From contig NZ_AOIQ01000006.1 in NCBI RefSeq assembly GCF_000337515.1, forward strand, positions 6,265 through 70,264: a DNA stretch of 64,000 bases. Direction: 5' to 3'. The stretch's first letter is position 1. Each line of letters begins with the position of its first letter. This stretch comes from Halovivax asiaticus JCM 14624. GTDB taxonomy: Archaea > Halobacteriota > Halobacteria > Halobacteriales > Natrialbaceae. Made by a program: the position numbers and the translations under genes. Of this stretch, positions 26,142 to 33,092 are shown one piece after another. The notes below the pieces were generated by a model that made no database searches, was not told the DNA's origin, and saw nothing but the letters and a program-made list of their open reading frames with translations.

Positions 26142-27068
26142 ATGAGTGCGTCCACGCATCCGATCGCCAGGCGCCTATCCAGCCTCGGCGAGTCCGATCG
26201 CTCGTTACTCGCGCTCGTGATGGGCCTGCCCCTGATCGACGGTATCTTCCCGGCGCTCGTTCTCGCCGGAGCACTGGAGAACCCGCTCGACGCGATCCAA
26301 ATCGGCCTGTTGATCTTCGGCGGCAGCGCCACGGTCGCTGTCGTCCTCGGCGAGATGGACGGAACGCCGCGCGAACAGGCGCGGACGGTCCTCGTCGTTG
26401 GCATCCCACTGATCCTGATCGCGGCACTCCAGGCGGCCATCGCCCCGTCGATCGCGAGCGTTCTCGATCTGGTGACCTTCGAGCGCTTCGCTGCCCTCGT
26501 CATCGCGGCCATCGCTGCCAAGACGGCCAGCGCCCGCATCGGCGAGTATCTGCCCGGTCCCGGCGTGATCATCGCCCTGGGTCTGCTGGCGAGCCTGGAC
26601 CCAGCGGGCGCCACGTTCGAGATCCTCGCGGATCCGATGCTGGTCGCAAACGCGCTCCTGGCGGCCGGCATCGGCGTCGGCTTCGCCCTCGCGCTGGCCG
26701 TCTTCGGGCCGGTGCTTCGTGCCTACGTCGACGTGGATCGCTTCCGCTTCGGCTGTGCCCTCGCGCTGGGGATCCTCCCGCTATCCCTGCTGGGGATGGC
26801 CTTCGGACAGGCACCGCTGGCCGTCCTGGTCGTCGCCGGGCTGTTCGCCCTCGATCCCGATGGTGAAGAAGGGGGCGACACTGCTGCAAAGCAGCCGACT
26901 GCGTCGGCTGGCGATCGCGCGCACCGGACTGACGGCGGCGTTCGTCGCCCGCGCGATGACACGACAGGAACCGGTGAGGAAGATTCCCCAGCTGAGGCGT
27001 CTGCCACCTACGATCCCTACCCCAGCGACGACGGAACAGACACGGCCGGCCGCGCGCCGTGGATGTAG
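26142..27068 (+). CDS. Haloarchaeal polytopic membrane protein of unknown function (DUF5794-like)
   Basis: 308 residues. About seven hydrophobic segments cover residues 20-235 (LALVMGLPLIDGIFPALVLAG near the start; GVIIALGLLASLDPAG; LLAAGIGVGFALALAVFGPV). A disordered, charged, Gly/Asp/Arg-rich tail of about 70 residues follows and ends YDPYPSDDGTDTAGRAPWM. The core resembles a conserved haloarchaeal membrane family with no assigned role. The ATG at 26142 directly follows a stop in another frame; no Shine-Dalgarno is clear. Confidence 0.75.
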   Translation: MSASTHPIARRLSSLGESDRSLLALVMGLPLIDGIFPALVLAGALENPLDAIQIGLLIFGGSATVAVVLGEMDGTPREQARTVLVVGIPLILIAALQAAIAPSIASVLDLVTFERFAALVIAAIAAKTASARIGEYLPGPGVIIALGLLASLDPAGATFEILADPMLVANALLAAGIGVGFALALAVFGPVLRAYVDVDRFRFGCALALGILPLSLLGMAFGQAPLAVLVVAGLFALDPDGEEGGDTAAKQPTASAGDRAHRTDGGVRRPRDDTTGTGEEDSPAEASATYDPYPSDDGTDTAGRAPWM

Positions 27069-27315
27069 GTTGCACACGAGGATCTCATCAGGGGCCTCAA
27101 TGTGGGAATGAGAGCTGAATGCATTCTTCCAATCGCGTATCCCACGTCCACACCGACTGTCCAGATACGAGGCCGTCGTGCACGTTACTCGTGTCCTCAT
27201 CGAGGAGTCAGCAGAAGTGGTAACGCTGTGGTCCGGGGAAACTATGAGTCTATTCAGCGGTGAGCGACTTCGATTGGGTACACTCACCCGAGTTCTCGAG
27301 AAAGTCAAGCGCGCC

Positions 27316-27768
27316 TCAATACGTAAAGCTTCCAACCAGCTCTCGCCCGTCGCCATTAGCGGCGACACCGATCACCGAAACCGTTCCGCTCCCTTGCAGC
27401 GGCGACGACCACGTCGAACCTGTCCCCCCTGACAGAATCTCCTCGCCGTCAGCATAGTCTTCGACACCTCCAATATCTCCCCGGAGGACAAAATGTGAGG
27501 CAGCGCCTGCGGCGGCGACGCTCAGTGTCACCTCCCCATCTGATACGGACGACTGGACCATCGCGTTGATCGGCGAACCGGGAGTCGATTCCTCCGCTGA
27601 GTCGTTTTCATCCGCCGAATTGTCGGATTCTGGGCTCTCAGATTCCTGCTCGTCGCTGTCGCCACCGAGGGATTCGAGGCAACCCGCTGTACTGACGCCA
27701 ACGAGTGCGCCCGCGAGTTGGAGGTATCGACGCCGGTCCGGTCCACCTGAGCGAGTTGGTGATGCCAT
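27316..27768 (-). CDS. Tat lipoprotein with a pilin-like C-terminal domain
   Basis: 150 residues from the ATG at 27768 (MASPTRSGGPDRRRYLQLAG). DRRRYLQ is a twin-Arg motif and STAGC a lipobox, so it should be exported by Tat and lipid-anchored. A Ser/Glu/Asp linker (about residues 30-60) leads to an 80-residue domain starting SPINA. That domain aligns with the globular part of the type IV pilin at 29530-29940: both start SPINA, share V-T-L then a hydrophobic strand, an F-x-LRG block, a Gly/Ser-rich middle and an aromatic G-S-F-T end. The role is unknown, possibly cell-surface. Confidence 0.75.
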   Translation of the reverse strand: MASPTRSGGPDRRRYLQLAGALVGVSTAGCLESLGGDSDEQESESPESDNSADENDSAEESTPGSPINAMVQSSVSDGEVTLSVAAAGAASHFVLRGDIGGVEDYADGEEILSGGTGSTWSSPLQGSGTVSVIGVAANGDGRELVGSFTY

Positions 27769-27976
27769 ATGAATCATCAGTCGGATTCCAATTAATAACA
27801 CTTTGATTTACCCTAAGGAGGCAGTTTATTCGTTGGTCAGTCGCGCTAACGTGAGGCGGGCGATATTCGCTCAACCACCCCATTTATCGAGAACAGTGTG
27901 TCTATCCAGTTTTCTCCAGTACAATGTCCATGCCAGGGTGCAAAGTTAGGGAACTTGGAGGTCGCGGAGATCCACT

Positions 27977-28004
27977 ATCAGGGTTCAAATTCCACCCACA
28001 TCCA
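27977..28004 (+). repeat. tRNA 3'-end-like fragment
   Basis: AGGGTTCAAATTCCACCC followed by ACATCCA looks like a T-arm and acceptor 3' strand. It shares GTTCAAAT and most of the following C-rich bases with the 3' end of the tRNA-Trp gene at 28568-28743. No matching 5' half is visible, so it is read as a remnant of a tRNA or of an integration site. Confidence 0.3.
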
Positions 28005-28015
28005 ATAAATATAAT
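28003..28015 (+). promoter_or_regulatory. Strong AT-rich TATA-like element
   Basis: CAATAAATATAATATTC spans this position. About 26 nt downstream begins the inverted-repeat-rich segment at 28040, so a transcript could start there. Confidence 0.4.
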
Positions 28016-28039
28016 ATTCAGCACACAGTACTTGACAGT

Positions 28040-28138
28040 GGAAGCCCACGTCTCCATCCGTCGCAGAGGGCTGCGCAGAGAAATGCCCCGGGTGTCCTCG
28101 CACCCGAGGCGTGGCTTCCAAAGCGACCACCGCTTTGG
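28040..28138 (+). ncRNA. Candidate structured RNA or structured leader
   Basis: GGAAGCCCACG (28040-28050) can pair with CGTGGCTTCC (28110-28119) with one bulged base. The pair encloses two hairpins: CGCAG-AGGG-CTGCG (28062-28075) and CCTCG-CACC-CGAGG (28096-28109), the latter competing with CGGGTG/CACCCG (28089-28106). A further 8-bp hairpin CCAAAGCG/CGCTTTGG follows at 28118-28138. The layout resembles a three-way junction with an alternative fold, lying downstream of a TATA-like element and upstream of a small zinc-finger gene. No known family is recognised. Confidence 0.3.
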
Positions 28139-28145
28139 TTACCAT

Positions 28146-28284
28146 GTTCCGAAAGACACCACCGAGACAAAAGGCTCTCGCACGACCTTCGTACTGCCAG
28201 CGCCCGCTGTACACCCACAATTCCTCAGATTCCACGGAGCACATCGGAGAGCGACATCGATCGCAAAATCCGGAGGTGATCTGA
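28146..28284 (+). CDS. Possible 46-residue ORF upstream of the zinc-finger gene
   Basis: ATG at 28146 to TGA at 28282-28284, one base before the next gene's ATG. The product (MFRKTPPRQKALARPSYCQR and on) is basic, has one cysteine and no recognised domain. Support is only positional: it ends inside the Shine-Dalgarno-to-ATG interval of the next gene, as a coupled upstream cistron would. It may be non-coding leader instead. Confidence 0.25.
28272..28280 (+). promoter_or_regulatory. Strong Shine-Dalgarno site
   Basis: GGAGGTGAT is fully complementary to the archaeal 16S rRNA 3' end and sits 5 nt before the ATG at 28286. Most starts in this window lack such a site, so this gene is probably an internal cistron or has a long leader. 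Confidence 0.65.
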
Positions 28285-28285
28285 G

Positions 28286-28507
28286 ATGGGTCGGTACGAG
28301 TACGACGAGCCGACACCAGATCCGGCCTGCGAGCGCTGCGAGGTCGGGCTTACGGCAGACCATTGGGTCCGCCTGGAGGCCCTCCACCAGGGAACAAACG
28401 CAGAGTACTACATCGACTCGAAGAAGCTCGTCTGCGTCGACTGCGTCGCCGCTATGGGGATGCTGGAGTTCGACCGAGAAGCGGTCGAACAGAACCGCTC
28501 CGACTAA
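28286..28507 (+). CDS. Small zinc-finger protein
   Basis: 73 residues. Two cysteine pairs, ACERCEVG (about residues 14-17) and LVCVDCVAAMG (about 50-53), are separated by a conserved-looking DHWVRLEALHQG segment and a Tyr-rich strand, suggesting one zinc-stabilised module. It is preceded by a consensus Shine-Dalgarno. Small proteins with paired CxxC motifs are common in haloarchaeal viruses, plasmids and integrated elements. Here it lies in an AT-richer, gene-poor zone just upstream of a tRNA gene, which fits an element remnant. No specific function is recognised. Confidence 0.7.
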   Translation: MGRYEYDEPTPDPACERCEVGLTADHWVRLEALHQGTNAEYYIDSKKLVCVDCVAAMGMLEFDREAVEQNRSD

Positions 28508-28536
28508 CCGACTCGTCGCCACCCGAATCGAAACCA

Positions 28537-28544
28537 CTTTAGGG
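28537..28544 (+). promoter_or_regulatory. TATA box of tRNA-Trp
   Basis: CTTTAGGG ends 23 nt before the first base of the tRNA, consistent with a promoter starting at or near the mature 5' end. Confidence 0.45.
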
Positions 28545-28567
28545 CACTTGCACCTACCCAGATTTGA

Positions 28568-28743
28568 GGGGTCGTGGCCAAGCCAGGCATGGCGACTGAC
28601 TCCAGAGGCATACCCGCCCGGGACGACACTCCAGCTGATATACTGATCGAGTGGCTGATCACCGCTCGTGTGATGACCCTCTGGAGTTCCGAGGTGGGTC
28701 CGGAGATATCAGTCAATCGGGGGTTCAAATCCCTCCGACCCCA
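28568..28743 (+). tRNA. trnW: tRNA-Trp (CCA anticodon) with intron
   Basis: The acceptor strands GGGGTCG (28568-28574) and CGACCCC (28736-28742) pair perfectly, with discriminator A at 28743. The T-arm has loop TTCAAAT. The anticodon loop starts CTCCAG, giving anticodon CCA at 28602-28604. The exons are split by an intron at the canonical 37/38 position. After removal the anticodon stem ACTGA/TCAGT closes correctly, giving a 74-nt tRNA. The single tRNA-Trp of haloarchaea is known to carry such an intron. Confidence 0.96.
28606..28707 (+). ncRNA. tRNA-Trp intron (102 nt), box C/D guide type
   Basis: Boundaries come from a bulge-helix-bulge: the four-pair helix CTCC/GGAG (28600-28603 with 28702-28705) is flanked by three-base bulges AGA (28604-28606) and ATA (28706-28708), each cut after its second base. 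Inside are a box C-like GTGATGA (28670-28676) and several CTGA box D-like motifs (28635, 28643, 28655). In Haloferax the equivalent intron guides 2'-O-methylation of the tRNA-Trp itself; the same role is inferred here. Confidence 0.8.
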
Positions 28744-28939
28744 TACTTCTGCTGTGAACAACGTTGCAAGCAGTAGAACCTGAACAAGAGGGGATATAAG
28801 CCCAGACAACGAACAAAGATGTTCTCGCGGTTCACAATCCCTTCAACTCTGTTTTGACGGTGCTGTTTGAGGGGTTCGGTGTAATTGCTGATCTCTAGCC
28901 GTTTTCGAGCAGAGAAGAGCCAGATGATTACTGTCAGTA

Positions 28940-29355
28940 CCCAATAATAAAAACTCCTCACCAGCTCTTTCCCATCACTGTCATCGGCGAACCAACTACT
29001 GGGACCTCACCACTCCCAGACAAGTTTGGTGACCAAATCGTTCTAATCCCACTATCCAGAATTTCATCACCTTCGGTATACGCATCGAGTCCCTCAATTT
29101 CACCGCGAAGGATGAATGTGAGGCAACGCCTGATTCAACTACAGTTGGCGTAACTTCCTCATCCGACACAGCAGAGTCAACCAGTGCATTGATCGGTAGG
29201 GCATTTCACCTATTACTACCGGCCGGATTATCGCCTTCAAGGGGGACTGTTTCTGACTCGGTGTCACTATTGTCGGTGTGGCCTCAATGCAACCTCCAAA
29301 CTAATACCAACTAGCCCAGCTGTGAACTGTCGATATCGGTGACAGTTCGTTTCAT
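28940..29355 (-). pseudogene. Frameshifted relic of a Tat lipoprotein with pilin-like domain
   Basis: Conceptual translation of the minus strand, switching frames, rebuilds a relative of the lipoprotein at 27316-27768. HRYRQFTAGLVGIS matches RRYLQLAGALVGVS; DNSDTESETV matches the acidic linker; PINALVDSAVSDEEVT (near 29150-29198) matches the domain start; FILRGEIEGLDAYTEGDEIL (29057-29117) matches FVLRGDIGGVEDYADGEEIL; DGKELVRSF (near 28950-28975) matches DGRELVGSF. At least four frame changes separate these blocks, and a TGA falls in one of them. Not expressible as one protein. Confidence 0.8.
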
Positions 29356-29529
29356 ATGGCCTTGGTTCAATACACATATGCCATAGAAAATTTAGGCATA
29401 ATGAATATCTCGAAATTAGTAAGAGATGCTCCATGTCTGCTATGAATTCGGACAAATACTAACGGCTAGTGACCATCGCAGTACGGCAAAAAAGTCAATA
29501 CGATAAATCGAGGCCGCAGTGCCTAGCCG

Positions 29530-29940
29530 TTAGGGCCAGGTGAAGGAACCGGCATTTTCTTCCCGATCTCCATCAATTGCGATGATGTTCACTTCATCGC
29601 CGGAATTAAGTGATGAAGTCGACACCGTTACGGATTCACCAGTTTGAATATTGGAGAATCCAGCCGACGTATCCATTGCACCACGAAGATCGAACGATGA
29701 AGCCTCACCAGGTTCCATAATAGTCAGCGTCACGCTGTCGTTGTCGGTATCCAGGTCATAATCTACCTGGGCATTAATCGGACTGTCGGTGCTGTCACCG
29801 AAGTCCATCACGAGCGTTGCGATGACAGCTGCCAGAATAACCGTAATAGCAACCATCAGGATGACGCCGATCACGGGGGATACGGCGCGTTCGTCTTCCG
29901 ATCCAACGAGTTTGTCGCGGAGTGTTTTTCCGTCCATCAT
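29530..29940 (-). CDS. Archaeal type IV pilin (Pilin_N family)
   Basis: 136 residues (MMDGKTLRD; the second Met at 29937 is an equally good start). The prepilin signature is clear: a charged leader, then RAVSPVIGVILMVAITVILA, the archaeal pilin hydrophobic helix. PibD-type prepilin peptidase would cut just before the hydrophobic helix. The globular part (SPINAQVDYDLDTDNDSVTL to the end GSFTWP) is about 80 residues of predicted beta structure. Such pilins build adhesion pili. No assembly ATPase or PilC gene is in the window, so it is an orphan pilin. Confidence 0.9.
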   Translation of the reverse strand: MMDGKTLRDKLVGSEDERAVSPVIGVILMVAITVILAAVIATLVMDFGDSTDSPINAQVDYDLDTDNDSVTLTIMEPGEASSFDLRGAMDTSAGFSNIQTGESVTVSTSSLNSGDEVNIIAIDGDREENAGSFTWP

Positions 29941-30656
29941 TGTTGTTCGTCCACGGCTGAACGAACAGAAAACGTATATCGGAGGAGATGGACCGTCCGC
30001 CGCGGGTGGCGGACGCCTGGTCCGTGCCCCCTACACCATCGTTCTCTGTCCAGTGCCGGGTACGACGAAGTGACGGCACGGGGATCGTATAAATCTATCT
30101 GCTAGTCAAGAATTCGTGACTGTCACTGAAAATCTGGTAGCACTGCTTGTAGGTTTGCGACGACGATTGTACCTTTCCAAGCGAGTCTTGAAGGCTCTGA
30201 GGTCGTCGATATCGAGGGGGTCGCCGCTATTCGTTCAGATAGATATAGGTTATGGGCGTTTCGACGATCGATTCGTCACGGCGTCGAAATCGTGTGTGGA
30301 TGTCGTGACGGGGTGGACCGTTCTGGCGCGCGCCTCGAACGCACCACAATTCTCTCACGATCGCTGTCAGGATAGGTCGCTGTCCGGCCCGGCTGGATTC
30401 AGTGTCACCACGTCGCGTAGGGATGACGTCCGTTCGAGTGCGAAAAAGCCCAACAGTGAGACGTTGCAGATCCGACTTCGATCGCTTCCCCAACCGACTC
30501 AAGCGCTCACGGCTCGATCCGACATCCGTTGGCGATTCAGTGGCTCAGCCGCCGGTTGAAACCCGTTTTGGCGGGTGTGAGACGTCCTCCGTCTCGGCTC
30601 CCGTCTCCCGGGACGAAGTGGGCAAATTCACATACCCCCAGTTCCAACGGGCGTGT
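29941..30656. other. 716-bp gap between divergent pilin and membrane-protein genes
   Basis: Holds the pilin upstream region with an inverted repeat GTTCGT/ACGAAC (about 29943-29964), a GC hairpin GTCCGCC/GGCGGAC near 29994-30013, and a good TATA box TATAAAT (30088-30094) followed by a GTG at 30116. The ORF from that GTG (147 codons) is basic and unlike haloarchaeal proteins, so no gene is called. Confidence 0.5.
30088..30094 (+). promoter_or_regulatory. TATA box with no recognised gene
   Basis: TATAAAT lies 21 nt upstream of a GTG at 30116 that sits in an 11-base palindrome GTGACTGTCAC. It could drive a short or non-coding transcript divergent from the pilin gene. Confidence 0.35.
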
Positions 30657-31280
30657 ATGGGCGAATCCGAAAACAGCGACCCGGTCTCAGACGAGGAGTC
30701 GTCGACCGGCACGCTCGACGCCGACGGCGGATCGAGTGACCACCCGGCCGACTCGACGACCGACGAGGGCAGCGTTGCCTCGACAAGCAATGGGGATAGT
30801 GTCGCCACGACAAACGACGAACACACCCCCGAATCGACGTCCGTCGAACAGACGGCCGCCGACTCGGGTGCCGCGACGACCGACCCTGACTCGACGTTCG
30901 CGGGTCGCAACGCCGTCCGCGCGGCGGGACTGCTCGCCGGCCTCGGCGTCTTCCTTTTCTGGGGCCCGGTGCTGTTCACCGGGGCAGGTCTCACCATGTG
31001 GATGCAGTTCGGCCTCGGCCTCACCATCGCCGTAGCCGGCTCCGTCACAGCCATGAAACACGGGGAGGGCGCCGCCGCGGCGATCGGCCTCCCGCTGCTG
31101 GCCGCCGTCATGGGGGTGCTGGTCATCGCACTGCCCCAGCTCACCGACGTCCACTCGGGAACGCTCGAGATCGTCAACTCCGTGGCCGGCGCTGTCGTTG
31201 TCCTGCTCGCGCTGCTGGCCATCTTCGGGTTCCGAAAGAACGCCGCCGAACAGAGCGGCCGCGCGACGGCGAGCCGATAA
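30657..31280 (+). CDS. Membrane protein with long disordered acidic N-terminus
   Basis: 207 residues from the ATG at 30657 (MGESENSDPVSDEESSTG). The longer in-frame ORF from 30402 adds Arg-rich, non-coding-looking sequence. The first 80 residues are Ser/Thr/Asp/Glu-rich and low in complexity. Four hydrophobic segments follow (about 83-103, 107-125, 131-150, 163-187), with a basic FRKNAAEQSGRATASR tail. This fits a haloarchaeal four-helix membrane family. No function recognised. Confidence 0.7.
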   Translation: MGESENSDPVSDEESSTGTLDADGGSSDHPADSTTDEGSVASTSNGDSVATTNDEHTPESTSVEQTAADSGAATTDPDSTFAGRNAVRAAGLLAGLGVFLFWGPVLFTGAGLTMWMQFGLGLTIAVAGSVTAMKHGEGAAAAIGLPLLAAVMGVLVIALPQLTDVHSGTLEIVNSVAGAVVVLLALLAIFGFRKNAAEQSGRATASR

Positions 31281-31421
31281 CGACCGACTCGCGACGAATT
31301 TGTCTCTCAGTTCGACACCAACTTACCCAGAGACGGCTGTCCCCCTTTTCGACCGATAGGATCGCCACACCTACTTCCGCGGCATATACACGAAGACCTC
31401 TTTCCAAATGTTCCCACCTGC

Positions 31422-31853
31422 CTACTCGTCCGATTCGGATTCGACTTCGCGGTGGACGACTACGCGATCGATGTGGCCGACGTCACCGGTCGTCGTCATC
31501 GTCCCGAGCAAGTCGGCCTCGTAGAGCAACGCGCTGACGGACTGGCGCTCGCCGTCCTCGTCGTACTCGGTCCGATGTTCGATCCAGTATTCGTTCGCGG
31601 TGTCGTCGTCTTCAGGGACTGTAAGTGTGATCGAGCGCAACGTCCCGGGGAGCAGCGCGTTTTCCAGCGTCAATTCCTTCGTCTCGATCGATAGAGCCGT
31701 ACAAGTGACCGGCGACTGGGGAGTTTCGTCGTACCCCTCGTTGTACCGATCGAAGTACAGATCGAGTTCGTCGCCGGTCTCGACGTCCGGAAGCACGGCC
31801 ACTGGCGGCCCATCCAGTTGCTCGTCAACCATTACCCGGTCGTTCGACGTCAT
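31422..31853 (-). CDS. Conserved acidic protein of unknown function
   Basis: 143 residues from the ATG at 31853. An ATG at 31832 (MVDEQLDGPP) is also possible because a GGTTTTGG element at 31856-31863 would suit a leaderless start there. It is an acidic, probably beta-rich cytoplasmic protein (VTCTALSIETKELTLENALL, YWIEHRTEYDEDGERQSVSALLYEADLLGTM) without cysteine clusters or membrane segments. It lies 71 nt upstream of the cysteine synthase end on the same strand. Confidence 0.65.
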   Translation of the reverse strand: MTSNDRVMVDEQLDGPPVAVLPDVETGDELDLYFDRYNEGYDETPQSPVTCTALSIETKELTLENALLPGTLRSITLTVPEDDDTANEYWIEHRTEYDEDGERQSVSALLYEADLLGTMTTTGDVGHIDRVVVHREVESESDE

Positions 31854-31924
31854 CGACCAAAACCGTCACCCTTCGGTGTGACTGACATCCGTGCTCGGGC
31901 CAGGGGTGACGACGGCCACATTGC

Positions 31925-32917
31925 TCACTCGAACATACCGGTCGAAAAGTAGCGCTCGCCGCTGTCCCAGAAGACCGTGACGACGAGCGGGCAGTCCGTC
32001 CCGTCACCGCCGTCGGTGCGAGCAGCTCGGCCGTCCTCGAAGTCGCCGAACTGGCTATCGAGCGCATCCGGAAGCTCGGGGCAAGGCTGGGCCGGGTTCG
32101 CGATCCGGTCGGCGACGGCCCGCGAGACGAGGCTGGTGGCCCCGCTCGATTGGCCGACGAGGATGCCCTCCTCTCGGGCGAGTCGGCGACACTCGTCCTC
32201 GGCGTCCTCGAGCGCGACGGTTTCGACCGTGTCTATCAGCGACCGATCGAGGTTCTCGCTCACGAAGCCTGGTCCCATGCCCTGGTACTCGTCGTCGCCG
32301 GACTCACCGGTCAAGAGTACCGGGTTTCGCTCCGGTTCGACCGCCACGATCTCGGCGTCCGGAAACCGCTCCCGAACGCGGCGACCGATGCCGGTGATCG
32401 TGCCCCCGGTCCCCACGCCAGCGACGAATGCGTCGATCGACCGGTCGCCAATCTGCTCCAGTAATTCGACCCCCGTTGTTCGATAATGGGCATCGGGGTT
32501 GGCCTCGTTGTCGAACTGGCCGAGTTGAACGGCGCCCGTGGCGGCGATCTCGTCCGCGCGGTCGCGCGCGTCTGACATGTCACCTTCGACCAGTTCGATC
32601 TCGGCCCCGTAGGCGGCCATCACCTGCCGGCGCTCCGCGGATTTGCCCGCCGGCATCACGATCGTGAGGTCGTAACCACGAGCCGCGGAGACGAGTGCGA
32701 GTCCAATCCCCGTGTTCCCACTCGTCGGTTCGACGAGTCGATCCCCTGGTTCGATCTCGCCAGCCTGTTCGGCCGCGTGGATCATCCCCATCGCCGCCCG
32801 ATCCTTGGCCGACCCACCCGGATTCGCCGACTCGAGTTTCGCCGCGACCGTCGCACCCGGCGGGCTATCGAGTGCCACCAGCGGCGACCCGATGGTGTCC
32901 AGGATACCGTTTCTCAT
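31925..32917 (-). CDS. cysK: PLP-dependent cysteine synthase (CysK/CysM family)
   Basis: 330 residues from the ATG at 32917 (MRNGILDTIGSPLVALDSPP). A TATA-like GGTTTAC at 32941-32947 (minus strand) 24 nt upstream fixes this start over 32983. NPGGSAKDRAAMGMI holds the Schiff-base lysine, TSGNTGIGLAL the substrate loop, and GVGTGGTITGIGRR the phosphate-binding loop. It joins O-acetylserine (or O-phosphoserine) with sulfide to make cysteine; a cystathionine beta-synthase role is possible in this family. The C-terminus is slightly extended. Confidence 0.92.
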   Translation of the reverse strand: MRNGILDTIGSPLVALDSPPGATVAAKLESANPGGSAKDRAAMGMIHAAEQAGEIEPGDRLVEPTSGNTGIGLALVSAARGYDLTIVMPAGKSAERRQVMAAYGAEIELVEGDMSDARDRADEIAATGAVQLGQFDNEANPDAHYRTTGVELLEQIGDRSIDAFVAGVGTGGTITGIGRRVRERFPDAEIVAVEPERNPVLLTGESGDDEYQGMGPGFVSENLDRSLIDTVETVALEDAEDECRRLAREEGILVGQSSGATSLVSRAVADRIANPAQPCPELPDALDSQFGDFEDGRAARTDGGDGTDCPLVVTVFWDSGERYFSTGMFE

Positions 32918-33092
32918 CGGCGAGAGTACGGACGGGAGACGTAAACCACTGCTGGAGGACGGAAATATCGCCGATGGAGACATTGGCCGAGCAGGGGTTT
33001 TCGCAAAGCGCTCACTGTAGGGGTCTCACAATGCGCGGCAACGAGTTCCGCTAACCGCGGGCGTTAACTCTGCCTGTCCAGTAGTCCCTGTC

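Larger units (their letters stand above)
27769..28285. other. 517-bp AT-richer stretch without a confident gene
   Basis: Begins the accessory-looking zone. It contains a tRNA-like 3' fragment (27977-28004), a strong AT-rich TATA-like element (28003-28015), an inverted-repeat-rich segment (28040-28138) and a doubtful 46-codon ORF (28146-28284). A minus-strand ORF (27978-28316) with a CDRC motif overlaps all of this and is not called. Confidence 0.5.

Noticed and set aside
26891..26909. Hairpin CAGCCGAC/GTCGGCTG
   Set aside because: Inside the coding region for the disordered tail of the membrane protein at 26142-27068; probably codon-level coincidence.
27978..28316. Minus-strand ORF with CDRC and further cysteines
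   Set aside because: Overlaps the start of the better supported zinc-finger gene and the inverted-repeat segment; no promoter or RBS was found. Not excluded, but not supported.
30116..30559. 147-codon ORF after a good TATA box
   Set aside because: The GTG is well placed for a leaderless start, but the product is basic and lacks any domain; kept as a promoter observation only.
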